A stretch of 13,269 bases of DNA from Phycisphaerales bacterium (GTDB taxonomy: Bacteria; Planctomycetota; Phycisphaerae; Phycisphaerales; SM1A02), in assembly GCA_029243925.1 (NCBI GenBank), contig JAQWRC010000380.1, forward strand, positions 1 to 13,269, written 5' to 3'. Every line of letters begins with the position of its first letter. The stretch's first letter is position 1. Of this stretch, positions 5,954-12,688 are shown piece after piece. The notes under the pieces are model-generated. The model made no database searches and was not told where the DNA came from. It saw only the letters and a list, made by a program, of their open reading frames with translations. A program made the translations under genes and the position numbers.

Positions 5954-6900
5954 CGGAGTTGGAGGAGTCCCAGCCACTCTTGCAGTGGCTTGAACCTTTG
6001 ACAGACGCGATTCGCCTGCGTCTGCTCTACCTCGTCGATACGCAAGAACTCAGTGTCGGCGAACTTGCAAGTGCACTTCAATTGCCCCAATCGACAATCT
6101 CCCGGCATCTCAAGCGACTGCTTGAGGCTGGTTGGGTGGTTCGTCGCAGTGAAGGCACGGCGAGTCTGTATCGCAGAGCCTCTGCTCGGATGGACAAGAC
6201 AGCACAGCAACTGTGGAACCTGACCGAGCAGGAATGCAGCGGCGATCCAGCGTGCATTGAAGACGCACGCAGAGCGGCTGAAATCATTTCCGATCGCAAG
6301 GTGGACACCCGGGACTTCTTTGGTGCCGTTGGCGGAGAATGGACGGAGCTGCGTCGTGAGCTGTTTGGAGCGGCGCTGGAGCACGAGCCGCTCCTTGCAT
6401 TCCTGGATCCAGCGTGGACGATCGCCGACCTTGGATGTGGCACGGGTGCCTCTGCCGCGGAAATGGCGCTTTGGGTTCATGGCATTGAAGCCATTGATCG
6501 TGAGGAGGCCATGCTTGATGCAGCCAGACTGCGTTTGGCGGACCACGACAACATCAGGTTTCATCAGGCGGACCTCAAGGCGATTCCACTGGAGGACTCC
6601 TCGGTGGATGCTGCACTGATTTCATTGGTGCTGCATCACATCGAGTCTCCACTGGAGGTCATTCGGGAGGCTTCACGTATTGTTCGATCAGGTGGTCCGA
6701 TTCTCATCATCGACATGGTGGAACATCAGCGAGAGGCGTACAGAGACACCATGGGGCATGTCCATCTTGGATTTTCTGAAGAGGATCTTCGCAGCTGGGC
6801 GAATGCGTGCGGCTGTCAGATGGCGACGCTTCAGCGATTGCGATCTGATACCGGATCAACCGGCCCGGCGTTGTTCGTTGCTCGAGTGAGCGCCTGCTGA
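5950..6900 (+). CDS. ArsR-type HTH regulator fused to a SAM-dependent methyltransferase domain
   Basis: The product is 316 residues and starts with GTG at 5950, inside the stop of the lipoprotein gene. Residues 15-80 form a winged-helix ArsR domain, with recognition helix region around LPQSTISRHLKRLLEAGWV (45-63) and a wing at about 64-75. The usual ArsR metal motif ELCVCDL reads ELSVGEL (33-39), with no cysteine, so classical metal sensing at that site is unlikely. A class I methyltransferase domain follows (about 120-312), with motif I ADLGCGTG (159-166), motif II acid near Asp183, and Asp208 in the QADLKAIPLEDSSVDAAL region. The same two-domain order is known in ArsR-family regulators of the S-adenosylmethionine cycle (SahR type), which respond to S-adenosylhomocysteine. 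Here an S-adenosyl ligand is an inference; no methionine-cycle gene is in the operon, although metG lies 2 kb downstream. It may alternatively be an active methyltransferase with its own HTH. Confidence 0.9.
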   Translation: MTELEESQPLLQWLEPLTDAIRLRLLYLVDTQELSVGELASALQLPQSTISRHLKRLLEAGWVVRRSEGTASLYRRASARMDKTAQQLWNLTEQECSGDPACIEDARRAAEIISDRKVDTRDFFGAVGGEWTELRRELFGAALEHEPLLAFLDPAWTIADLGCGTGASAAEMALWVHGIEAIDREEAMLDAARLRLADHDNIRFHQADLKAIPLEDSSVDAALISLVLHHIESPLEVIREASRIVRSGGPILIIDMVEHQREAYRDTMGHVHLGFSEEDLRSWANACGCQMATLQRLRSDTGSTGPALFVARVSAC

Positions 6901-6910
6901 TCGCGGATGA

Positions 6911-8851
6911 TTATTCAACGTCGTCGAGGTCGACTGGCGGCGCCGCTGGATCTTCAACTGGCGCGACGTTGTTTACCGGATCATCCGGGACCATTTCGAC
7001 CGGGGCTGCAGGATCAGATTCAACCGGTTTGAGTGGAATCAACTCAGGTGATTCCTTCTTTGCATCCGTACCTTCGGGCAGTTCTTCGCCAAGCCAGATT
7101 GAATCAAGCAGGCGTATGAAGGCGGTATCTCCATCTTCGGCTCGCATTTCACGCAGGCCTTTTTGGACCATCTCCGTGTTGTCCATTTGGTGGCCAATAT
7201 AGGCAAGCAGGAAGGCATACCGTGCGCGGTCTGCGTCTTGTCCCAATCGCAGGTTCAGATCTGAGATTGAGCGGACCAGATCCTGTGGGACCGGAAGCAA
7301 TGCGTCGTCATAGATCACATCGATCATTTCAGGCTGAAATCCCAAGAGGCTTTGCAGTGTCATGGAAGAAGACAGGTACAGGCCCTCACCGAGTTGTGCA
7401 TGAGCAAGCCCAGCCGTTGCCAGCGGGTGTCCAGGTATGAATCGGAGTGCGCGGTTGAACCTTCGTTCTGCCCAGTAATACTCGCCACTGGCGAGTTTGT
7501 CCTGGCCGGCATAGATCAGTTCAGACAGTCGGCTTTTATCATCATCTGCAAGCGCATCCACCTTCTGTCCATGGCGCAGTATGAGACCGAACTCCTCCAG
7601 CGGCATCAGCGGCGAGGCTGGAGGCGTGTCCACACCTTGTTCTGGAGCTGTGCCGGGTTCTGTAAACGTGGGAGGATTCGTAGTGAGTTCAGGATCTTCT
7701 TCGGTGAATGTCGAGTCCGTATTTGGAATGCCGGCGATGCTTGAGGGGTCCAACCCCATATTTGCTTCCTGCATGCCATAGCCTGAGACCACCTCATGAA
7801 GGACATTTCGATAGTCCCGCTGCAGTTGTGCAAGGTCGGCGGCAGAGGCAGTGCCCTGCTCCTGTTCGTATCGATCAGCGATCTCCGAAAGAAGGTCGTT
7901 CATGGTGGTGTCGCTTCGATTGACTACGAGACGATTGTCCGCGTCGGCATCAATCCGGTTGTCGATCGCGGTGAGTGACGTGAAATCAGGCCGCCACATC
8001 TGTCCCACCTGAGGTGCACCGCGGCCCAGGCGCTCATCTTCTGCGATTCGCGCAGTGTCATATTGAGTCAATCCAATGTCATGGGCAGACATGGAATGGT
8101 TGGTTGGAAAGACTCCTTGCAGCGGTGAAGCGGCATACCGCAGAGGGATGTCGCCTGGGGCCATGCCGACGCCGACATAGTCCGGGTCGGTATTGAGGTC
8201 CCGCACTTCATAACTGCTACGGAGCACACTGCTGCGCCGCTCGTCACGGAGAAACTGATTGGGCTTGCCGATGCTGTAGACGAGTGGGCGGTGTTCATCT
8301 TCCTCATCCACACCGTTGGCCTTGAGATCGTCGTACCCCACGGAGCTGATGTTCTGGTTGTGTTCGTAGGAGTCCTGGTATCCAAAATCTCCAATACGAC
8401 GACCAAGGTCGACTCGCGATGCATTTGAGGTGTTGGAGTTGAAGAACCACGGGTTGTAGTACCCCCCGCCATTGAAATTCGCAGCTTCACGGCCGAGTCC
8501 TCCACTGCCCCCGCTGGTGGCGAGTTCAGTGGGAAGGCTGCCGATGTTTTCCCAATACCAGGGGTTGTTGTAGAGCGAGTCGGCATACATCGTCATTTGC
8601 CCATCCGCTTTTCGGAAGTCTTCGTTGGATCGGTATCCGATGGCATTCTGGTAGCCACGGCCAGCCATGGGGCTTCGGCCCAGGGCAAACCGACCCTCAT
8701 CCCTGACGCTGCGCGTGGTCATGGTATTTCGGGTTCCTCGCGTGCTCAGATTGCCATCAAGCGCATGGCCGTCGCCAAGCGCATCTTGAGCGTACGCTTG
8801 AGCAGGGAGCAGCAGCATCGGGGCAATCAGGGCGAGGCGGGCAATGGACAT
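6911..8851 (-). CDS. Large secreted protein with TPR-like C-terminal region, unknown function
   Basis: The start at 8851 gives 646 residues and a clean Sec signal peptide: SIAR, hydrophobic core LALIAPMLLLPAQA, and AYA at 19-21 as cleavage site. GGAG at 8860-8863 lies 7 bases upstream of this ATG. The frame opens 9 codons earlier, but that would spoil the signal. The first half of the mature protein is rich in Asn, Gly, Tyr, Asp and Arg (for example NNPWYWENIG and NGGGYYNPWFFNSN) and resembles no family I know. Residues about 438-526 are helical with TPR character (LASGEYYWAERRFNRALRFIPGHP), and another helical stretch (527-586) follows. The last 60 residues are Pro/Asp/Glu-rich and probably disordered. 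There is no C-terminal membrane helix or sorting signal. It stops 10 bases from the convergent ArsR-methyltransferase gene and is transcribed away from metG. Confidence 0.85.
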   Translation of the reverse strand: MSIARLALIAPMLLLPAQAYAQDALGDGHALDGNLSTRGTRNTMTTRSVRDEGRFALGRSPMAGRGYQNAIGYRSNEDFRKADGQMTMYADSLYNNPWYWENIGSLPTELATSGGSGGLGREAANFNGGGYYNPWFFNSNTSNASRVDLGRRIGDFGYQDSYEHNQNISSVGYDDLKANGVDEEDEHRPLVYSIGKPNQFLRDERRSSVLRSSYEVRDLNTDPDYVGVGMAPGDIPLRYAASPLQGVFPTNHSMSAHDIGLTQYDTARIAEDERLGRGAPQVGQMWRPDFTSLTAIDNRIDADADNRLVVNRSDTTMNDLLSEIADRYEQEQGTASAADLAQLQRDYRNVLHEVVSGYGMQEANMGLDPSSIAGIPNTDSTFTEEDPELTTNPPTFTEPGTAPEQGVDTPPASPLMPLEEFGLILRHGQKVDALADDDKSRLSELIYAGQDKLASGEYYWAERRFNRALRFIPGHPLATAGLAHAQLGEGLYLSSSMTLQSLLGFQPEMIDVIYDDALLPVPQDLVRSISDLNLRLGQDADRARYAFLLAYIGHQMDNTEMVQKGLREMRAEDGDTAFIRLLDSIWLGEELPEGTDAKKESPELIPLKPVESDPAAPVEMVPDDPVNNVAPVEDPAAPPVDLDDVE

Positions 8852-8877
8852 GGAATATCTCCAGAAGGGCCTGCACA

Positions 8878-8883
8878 ATAGTA
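8878..8883 (-). promoter_or_regulatory. Candidate -10 element for the secreted protein gene
   Basis: On the minus strand TACTAT is a 4 of 6 match to the -10 consensus. The implied start near 8871 would give a leader of about 20 bases holding the GGAG ribosome-binding site. The -35 position (8901-8906, CCGATG) is a poor match, so the assignment rests on position and the -10 only. Confidence 0.3.
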
Positions 8884-8980
8884 GCCCGGTTGTGGATTTC
8901 CATCGGCCGAGACGTCATTTCCAGTGCATTGAATGCGGAATCATGGCGGCTGGCATCCTCGTTGTGCTTGCTTCCCCATC

Positions 8981-8986
8981 TATACT
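8981..8986 (+). promoter_or_regulatory. Candidate -10 element directly before metG
   Basis: TATACT matches the -10 consensus in 5 of 6 bases and lies 9 bases before the GTG at 8996. Transcription would begin at about 8993-8996, producing a leaderless or nearly leaderless mRNA. No convincing -35 is seen at 16-18 bases; TTGTGC at 8962-8967 is only 13 bases away. Confidence 0.35.
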
Positions 8987-8995
8987 GCACCTCCC

Positions 8996-10561
8996 GTGCC
9001 CGATACCCGTTCCATCACAACCCCGATCTACTACGTCAATGCTCACCCGCATATCGGGCATATCTATACGAGCACGATCTGCGATGTCTACGCGCGATTT
9101 CAGCGGGCACTCGGCCAAGACGTCTTTTTCCTGACGGGAACGGATGAGCATGGACAGAAGGTTGAAACCTCGGCCCGGGAGCGGGGCATCGAACCGAAAG
9201 CACTGGCTGATGAGAACTCCGCCGTATTCCGCGATGTGCTGAATCGGTTCGACATTTCCAATGACGAGTTCATTCGAACGACGGATCCAGAACATGAGCG
9301 GCAAGTGCAAGGATTTGTCCAGCAACTGCTCGATCGTGACGCGGTCTATCTCGGCGAATTTGAAGGCTGGTACGACGAAGGGCAGGAGGAGTACCACACG
9401 GAGACCCGAGCCAAGGAACTTGAGTACACCTCGCCGATCAGCGGTCGCCCGCTTGTACGAGCGACGGAACAGAACTACTACTTCCGCCTCAGTACCTTCC
9501 AGGAACGAATCGAGCAGCTCTTTGCGGACCAGCCTGATTTTGTCCGGCCCGAATCACGTCGCAATGAGATGCTCGGTCGATTGCGGGAAGGGCTCAATGA
9601 CGTCCCGATCAGCAGGACGAACTTCACCTGGGGCATACCGGTGCCCGGCGATGAATCCCATGTGATCTACGTGTGGATCGATGCACTGTTCAATTACATC
9701 ACGGCACTTGGGCTTGGTGAAGACGGAGGCGAAATCGATGGTCGCGGAAAGTACTGGCCTGCGAACTACCATGTCGTTGGCAAGGAGATCCTCTGGTTTC
9801 ATGCCGTGATCTGGCCTGCCATTCTCATGGCGCTCGAACTTCCCCTGCCCCACTGCATCTACGCGCACTCGTTCTGGATCAGTGAGGGCAAGAAGATGTC
9901 AAAGTCATTGGGTAACTTCATCGACCTCGACGCCCTTCAGGCGTATGACGACAGCTATGGCCGGGATGCATTGCGATGGTATCTCGCAACCCAAGGGCCG
10001 ATGGGCGCAACGGATGCGGACTTTTCTCGAGCTCAGTTTCATGAGACCTACACGAGCGATCTGGTCAACACGTTTGGCAACTGTGCGAGTCGCACCTCGG
10101 CCATGATTGGCAAATACTGCGAAGGCCTCTGTCCGACTGACTCCGGCGCGTGCGCTGGAGGAGGAGTCGAGTGGGACAGTTTCACCGCAACACAGGTCGA
10201 GGCCTCCATTGCCGCAATGGAGCGATTTGATTTGGCCAGTTCGATTTCTTCGGCGATGGCGATCGTCCGTCAGGTTGACGTGTTCATCAATGAAACGGCG
10301 CCATTCAAACTCGCCAAGGATCCTGCTCAGGCTGAGACGGTCGGCAACATCCTCTACAGGTGCCTTGAATCCATTCGAATCGCTTCCTGCCTGCTGCACG
10401 CCGTGATGCCGTCGAAGATGCAGGCTCTCCGTGATGCGTGGCATCTCGGAGACCCAAGTGGCGATCTTCGAACTGAATGCATGTGGGGCGGTCTGGTGCC
10501 GGGGACATCGATCGAGAAGGTCGCCCTTTTCCCGCGTCTTGAAATCCAGGATCAGGCCTGA
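8996..10561 (+). CDS. metG: Methionyl-tRNA synthetase (short, zinc-knuckle-less type)
   Basis: This cytoplasmic enzyme joins methionine to tRNA-Met at the cost of ATP. From GTG 8996 it has 521 residues. The class Ia signatures are intact: ITTPIYYVNAHPHIGH (HIGH at 19-22), GTDEHG (48-53), VIYVWIDALFNY and KKMSKSLGNF (KMSKS at 300-304). In the connective region (about 124-166) the zinc-binding cysteines found in Escherichia coli-type enzymes are absent: the segment reads EEYHTETRAKELEYTSPISGRPL, so this is a zinc-free form. It ends after the anticodon-binding helical domain, without a C-terminal EMAP-like tRNA-binding domain. The frame is open to an ATG at 8933, but the 21 extra residues (with GGWHPRCACF) look non-coding; homologues begin just before the ITTPIYY strand. 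No Shine-Dalgarno is seen at either start. Its stop overlaps the convergent downstream gene by 10 bases. Confidence 0.96.
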   Translation: MPDTRSITTPIYYVNAHPHIGHIYTSTICDVYARFQRALGQDVFFLTGTDEHGQKVETSARERGIEPKALADENSAVFRDVLNRFDISNDEFIRTTDPEHERQVQGFVQQLLDRDAVYLGEFEGWYDEGQEEYHTETRAKELEYTSPISGRPLVRATEQNYYFRLSTFQERIEQLFADQPDFVRPESRRNEMLGRLREGLNDVPISRTNFTWGIPVPGDESHVIYVWIDALFNYITALGLGEDGGEIDGRGKYWPANYHVVGKEILWFHAVIWPAILMALELPLPHCIYAHSFWISEGKKMSKSLGNFIDLDALQAYDDSYGRDALRWYLATQGPMGATDADFSRAQFHETYTSDLVNTFGNCASRTSAMIGKYCEGLCPTDSGACAGGGVEWDSFTATQVEASIAAMERFDLASSISSAMAIVRQVDVFINETAPFKLAKDPAQAETVGNILYRCLESIRIASCLLHAVMPSKMQALRDAWHLGDPSGDLRTECMWGGLVPGTSIEKVALFPRLEIQDQA

Positions 10562-10845
10562 ACATCGATCCGGCGCAGTGATGGCGTTCGTCCATCATCT
10601 TGCTGACCGAGCCGTTCTTGATGTGATCGTTCAGAATCGTTGCCCTGCAGTTTCTGCACGGCCTCCTCGAGATCCACGCCTTCGATGTTCAGATCGACTC
10701 GATCCTTCATCCGTGTGGCCGCTGTGGAGTTCAGTTCGCGTTTGGCTCGTGAGCGCATGGCTGATTGCACGGCCTGAGCAGTTTGAGCAAGTGACGCAGT
10801 GATCGATGACGGCAGCAGCGGCATAGTGGTTCTATCGGCTGCCAT
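10552..10845 (-). CDS. Small hypothetical protein downstream of phosphatidylserine decarboxylase
   Basis: A 97-residue product from ATG 10845; an internal ATG at 10824 (giving 90 residues, starting MPLLPSS) is an equally good start, and neither has a clear ribosome-binding site. The N-terminal half is an Ala/Gln/Ser/Arg helix-like stretch (SITASLAQTAQAVQSAMRS), followed by a charged second half with DRVDLNIEGVDLEEAVQKL and a polar tail. No signal peptide, membrane helix or known motif is seen. It begins 27 bases after the phosphatidylserine decarboxylase stop on the same strand, which supports cotranscription, and its stop overlaps that of metG by 10 bases. Function unknown. Confidence 0.6.
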   Translation of the reverse strand: MAADRTTMPLLPSSITASLAQTAQAVQSAMRSRAKRELNSTAATRMKDRVDLNIEGVDLEEAVQKLQGNDSERSHQERLGQQDDGRTPSLRRIDVQA

Positions 10846-10872
10846 GCCGAATGGGGGTGAGCCGTGGTGTGT

Positions 10873-11559
10873 TCAGGCCGGAGTATCTGCAGCAAGGCGG
10901 GCCATTACGGTACGTCCTCCGGTGACTCGATCACCAACCTCGACGAGTGTGTCGACGTGTTCCGGCCTGGGCAGAATGAGTTCCGTGGTGGAGCCGAACT
11001 TGATCATGCCCCACTTGTGTCCTTGCTGAAGCCGATCGCCCTGCTTGAGGGGGCACACGATGCAACGGGCGATCATGCCCGAGACCTGCCGCATTCCAAA
11101 TGCTTCGCCATCTGGAAACTCAAGGAGAATGACATTCGATTCATTGACTTGGGCGGATTCCGCTGTCTGGGCGTTGAGAAATTTACCTTTGCGGTAGACG
11201 GTGCCGAGGACCGTGCAGTCGCATGGGGCGCGGTTGACGTGCACGTCGAGCACGGAGAGAAAGATGCGAAGGATGATGGCAGGCTGTCCGTTTGTCGCCT
11301 CATGTGAATCGACATGCTCGATGGCACTGATGACGCCATCAGCAGGCGAGAGCATTGAACCTGCAATCAGATCGCGTGGGATGGATCGGATGGGGTCGCG
11401 AAAGAAGGCCGCGATGACACACCACCCGAAGATCACTGGAATGCTGAGTATCCATCCGGGGAATGGGTACCAGTCCGGGATGATGAACAGCAATGCAAGA
11501 GGCAACGCCACGATCGTGGCGATTCCCCATTCACGAATTCCATATTTGGTAAGTGGCAT
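10873..11559 (-). CDS. psd: Phosphatidylserine decarboxylase, short single-precursor type
   Basis: This enzyme removes CO2 from phosphatidylserine to make phosphatidylethanolamine, at the inner face of the membrane. The start at 11559 gives 228 residues and has GAGG five bases upstream; a longer frame to 11673 runs into the previous gene. Two hydrophobic helices (about 12-28 and 36-53) anchor it. Catalytic elements are visible: SPADG (71-75, Asp74), DVHVNR (105-110, His107) and KFGST (187-191). Ser190 would become the pyruvoyl group when the chain cuts itself between Gly189 and Ser190 into beta and alpha subunits. The Asp-His-Ser triad for self-cleavage is thus complete. The motif is FGST in place of the usual LGST, and the compact length fits the short (archaeal-like) subgroup. 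No phosphatidylserine synthase gene is nearby. It follows the HTH-membrane gene by 19 bases. Confidence 0.93.
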   Translation of the reverse strand: MPLTKYGIREWGIATIVALPLALLFIIPDWYPFPGWILSIPVIFGWCVIAAFFRDPIRSIPRDLIAGSMLSPADGVISAIEHVDSHEATNGQPAIILRIFLSVLDVHVNRAPCDCTVLGTVYRKGKFLNAQTAESAQVNESNVILLEFPDGEAFGMRQVSGMIARCIVCPLKQGDRLQQGHKWGMIKFGSTTELILPRPEHVDTLVEVGDRVTGGRTVMARLAADTPA

Positions 11560-11578
11560 GACAGCCTCGCGAGTCGAA

Positions 11579-12514
11579 CTACTCGGAAGCCTTGCCGATG
11601 AACATCCCCGCCAGGATGGCGATGATGGCAATAGCAGCGATTCCACCCGTCCACATCCACAGGCTGCCGGCAATCATCATGGCCAAAGCTGATGTGGTCC
11701 CACTCAGTTCGACGACCAGGATGATCAGCAGGACGACCAGTGCAATGGTGCCACCAATCGCTGCACCGGCGGCGAGTCCACTGCCTGCGCCATCGTAGGA
11801 CTCCTGGAACATGGCCATGGGGCTTCCAGCCATGGCTGGCTGGGGGGCGCCGCCCGCGGGGATGGCGCCGCTTACGGCAGTTTCATCAGGAGAGGCCGCT
11901 TCAAAGAGACCTGAAGCATTGGCGAGTTCATCGAACTCCTCTTCATCATCACTGTTCCACGCATCATCGAGGATTTCGGCGCCCAAGGACGTGTCATCCG
12001 ATTCACGCGTGAGATCCATGAGTCCACTGCCTGAGCCGACGGTTTCGAGGGTCAGGTCATCATCCATGCCGTCACCGACGCGTGTCGCTCCAGCATCATC
12101 ATCACCAGCCATGTCTGCGCCGGTATCGAAGGCTGAAAGTCCAGCGGCGCTGCCACTGTCTCCAAGATCCATTCCACTGCCGCCAGTCAGTCCCAGTCCA
12201 GCACTGAGGCCAAGGTCGCTTGATGCAGCGGGCGCGGGTGCGGCTCCACTGTCTTCTGCGCCGGTCAAATCCATGTTGTCCGTGAGGTCCAAGCCAGTGC
12301 TGCTGGACGCCGATGCTCCGGAGAGATCGATGACGACATCACCGGTGTCTTCATCCACGCCGGCAAGGAGGTTGATCTGTTCAACCTTGAACACGAGTTC
12401 ATCCTTGTCGCGAAACTCCTGGAGCTGTCCGCTGTTGACCATTTCACGGACCTCGTCTTCGCTCTTGCCGAGCTTTTGACAGGCTTCTGGCATGGTGTAG
12501 AACATCTTGTCCAT
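11579..12514 (-). CDS. Membrane-tethered protein with N-terminal MerR/excisionase-type HTH
   Basis: From ATG 12514 the product has 311 residues; GGAG lies 9 bases upstream. The open frame continues to 12589 but that part reads as leader, and ATG 12505 is an alternative start. Residues 4-51 resemble the helix-turn-helix of the excisionase/MerR (HTH_17) type: FYTMPEACQKLGKSEDEV, then REMVNSGQLQEFRDKDEL and FKVEQINLL. Residues 55-245 are a long low-complexity linker very rich in Asp, Ser, Gly, Ala and Leu, with repeated DLT/LGLT/MDLG-like units. The C-terminus has a hydrophobic helix at about 249-270 and further hydrophobic segments at about 275-306 (two or three membrane helices). The HTH should lie in the cytoplasm. 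The gene is followed 19 bases later by psd, which suggests a role at the membrane or in lipid synthesis control. Whether the HTH binds DNA is not known; it may bind protein. Confidence 0.85.
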   Translation of the reverse strand: MDKMFYTMPEACQKLGKSEDEVREMVNSGQLQEFRDKDELVFKVEQINLLAGVDEDTGDVVIDLSGASASSSTGLDLTDNMDLTGAEDSGAAPAPAASSDLGLSAGLGLTGGSGMDLGDSGSAAGLSAFDTGADMAGDDDAGATRVGDGMDDDLTLETVGSGSGLMDLTRESDDTSLGAEILDDAWNSDDEEEFDELANASGLFEAASPDETAVSGAIPAGGAPQPAMAGSPMAMFQESYDGAGSGLAAGAAIGGTIALVVLLIILVVELSGTTSALAMMIAGSLWMWTGGIAAIAIIAILAGMFIGKASE

Positions 12515-12546
12515 TGCGTGGAACTCCAACTGGCTTGTAGGGCCCG

Positions 12547-12567
12547 GAAACACCTGTTTCAGGCCTG
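12547..12567. promoter_or_regulatory. Palindromes upstream of the HTH-membrane gene (candidate operator)
   Basis: GAAACACCTGTTTC (12547-12560) has perfect 6-base arms around a 2-base centre, and it abuts CAGGCCTG (12560-12567), a perfect 8-base palindrome. They lie 33-53 bases before the ATG at 12514, in the promoter or leader region of the HTH-psd operon. A weak promoter on the minus strand (TTGCTT at about 12603-12608 and TACCGT 17 bases on) would place them just downstream of the start of transcription. Binding by the product of the gene itself is possible but unproven. Confidence 0.35.
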
Positions 12568-12688
12568 TCGAACCGGTCACGGTAGCCAATTAAGGCGTTT
12601 CAAGCAAGGGATGGCATCCACCCATGGCATCGCCTCATGGGCTCTGCGGGCCTCTCAGACCCTCCAGAACGATTCTGCAATGTCGATT

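Noticed and set aside
8895..8910. GCCGAT on the minus strand as a FliA-type -10 for the secreted protein
   Set aside because: The matching upstream TAAA-type element at the right distance is absent (the place reads CACTGGAA).
8933..8995. ATG at 8933 as start of metG, adding 21 residues
   Set aside because: The added residues (with HGGWHPRCACF) do not look like a MetRS N-terminus, no ribosome-binding site precedes them, and the family begins just before the ITTPIYY strand.
10553..10560. Second copy of CAGGCCTG, seen as a possible shared operator with 12560-12567
   Set aside because: It lies in the overlapping stop codons of two convergent genes, where no operator is expected, and 8-base matches occur by chance.
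11811..12479. Plus-strand 222-residue Ser/Pro-rich frame
   Set aside because: It is the antisense reading of the Asp/Gly/Ser-rich linker of the HTH-membrane protein; composition explains the lack of stops.
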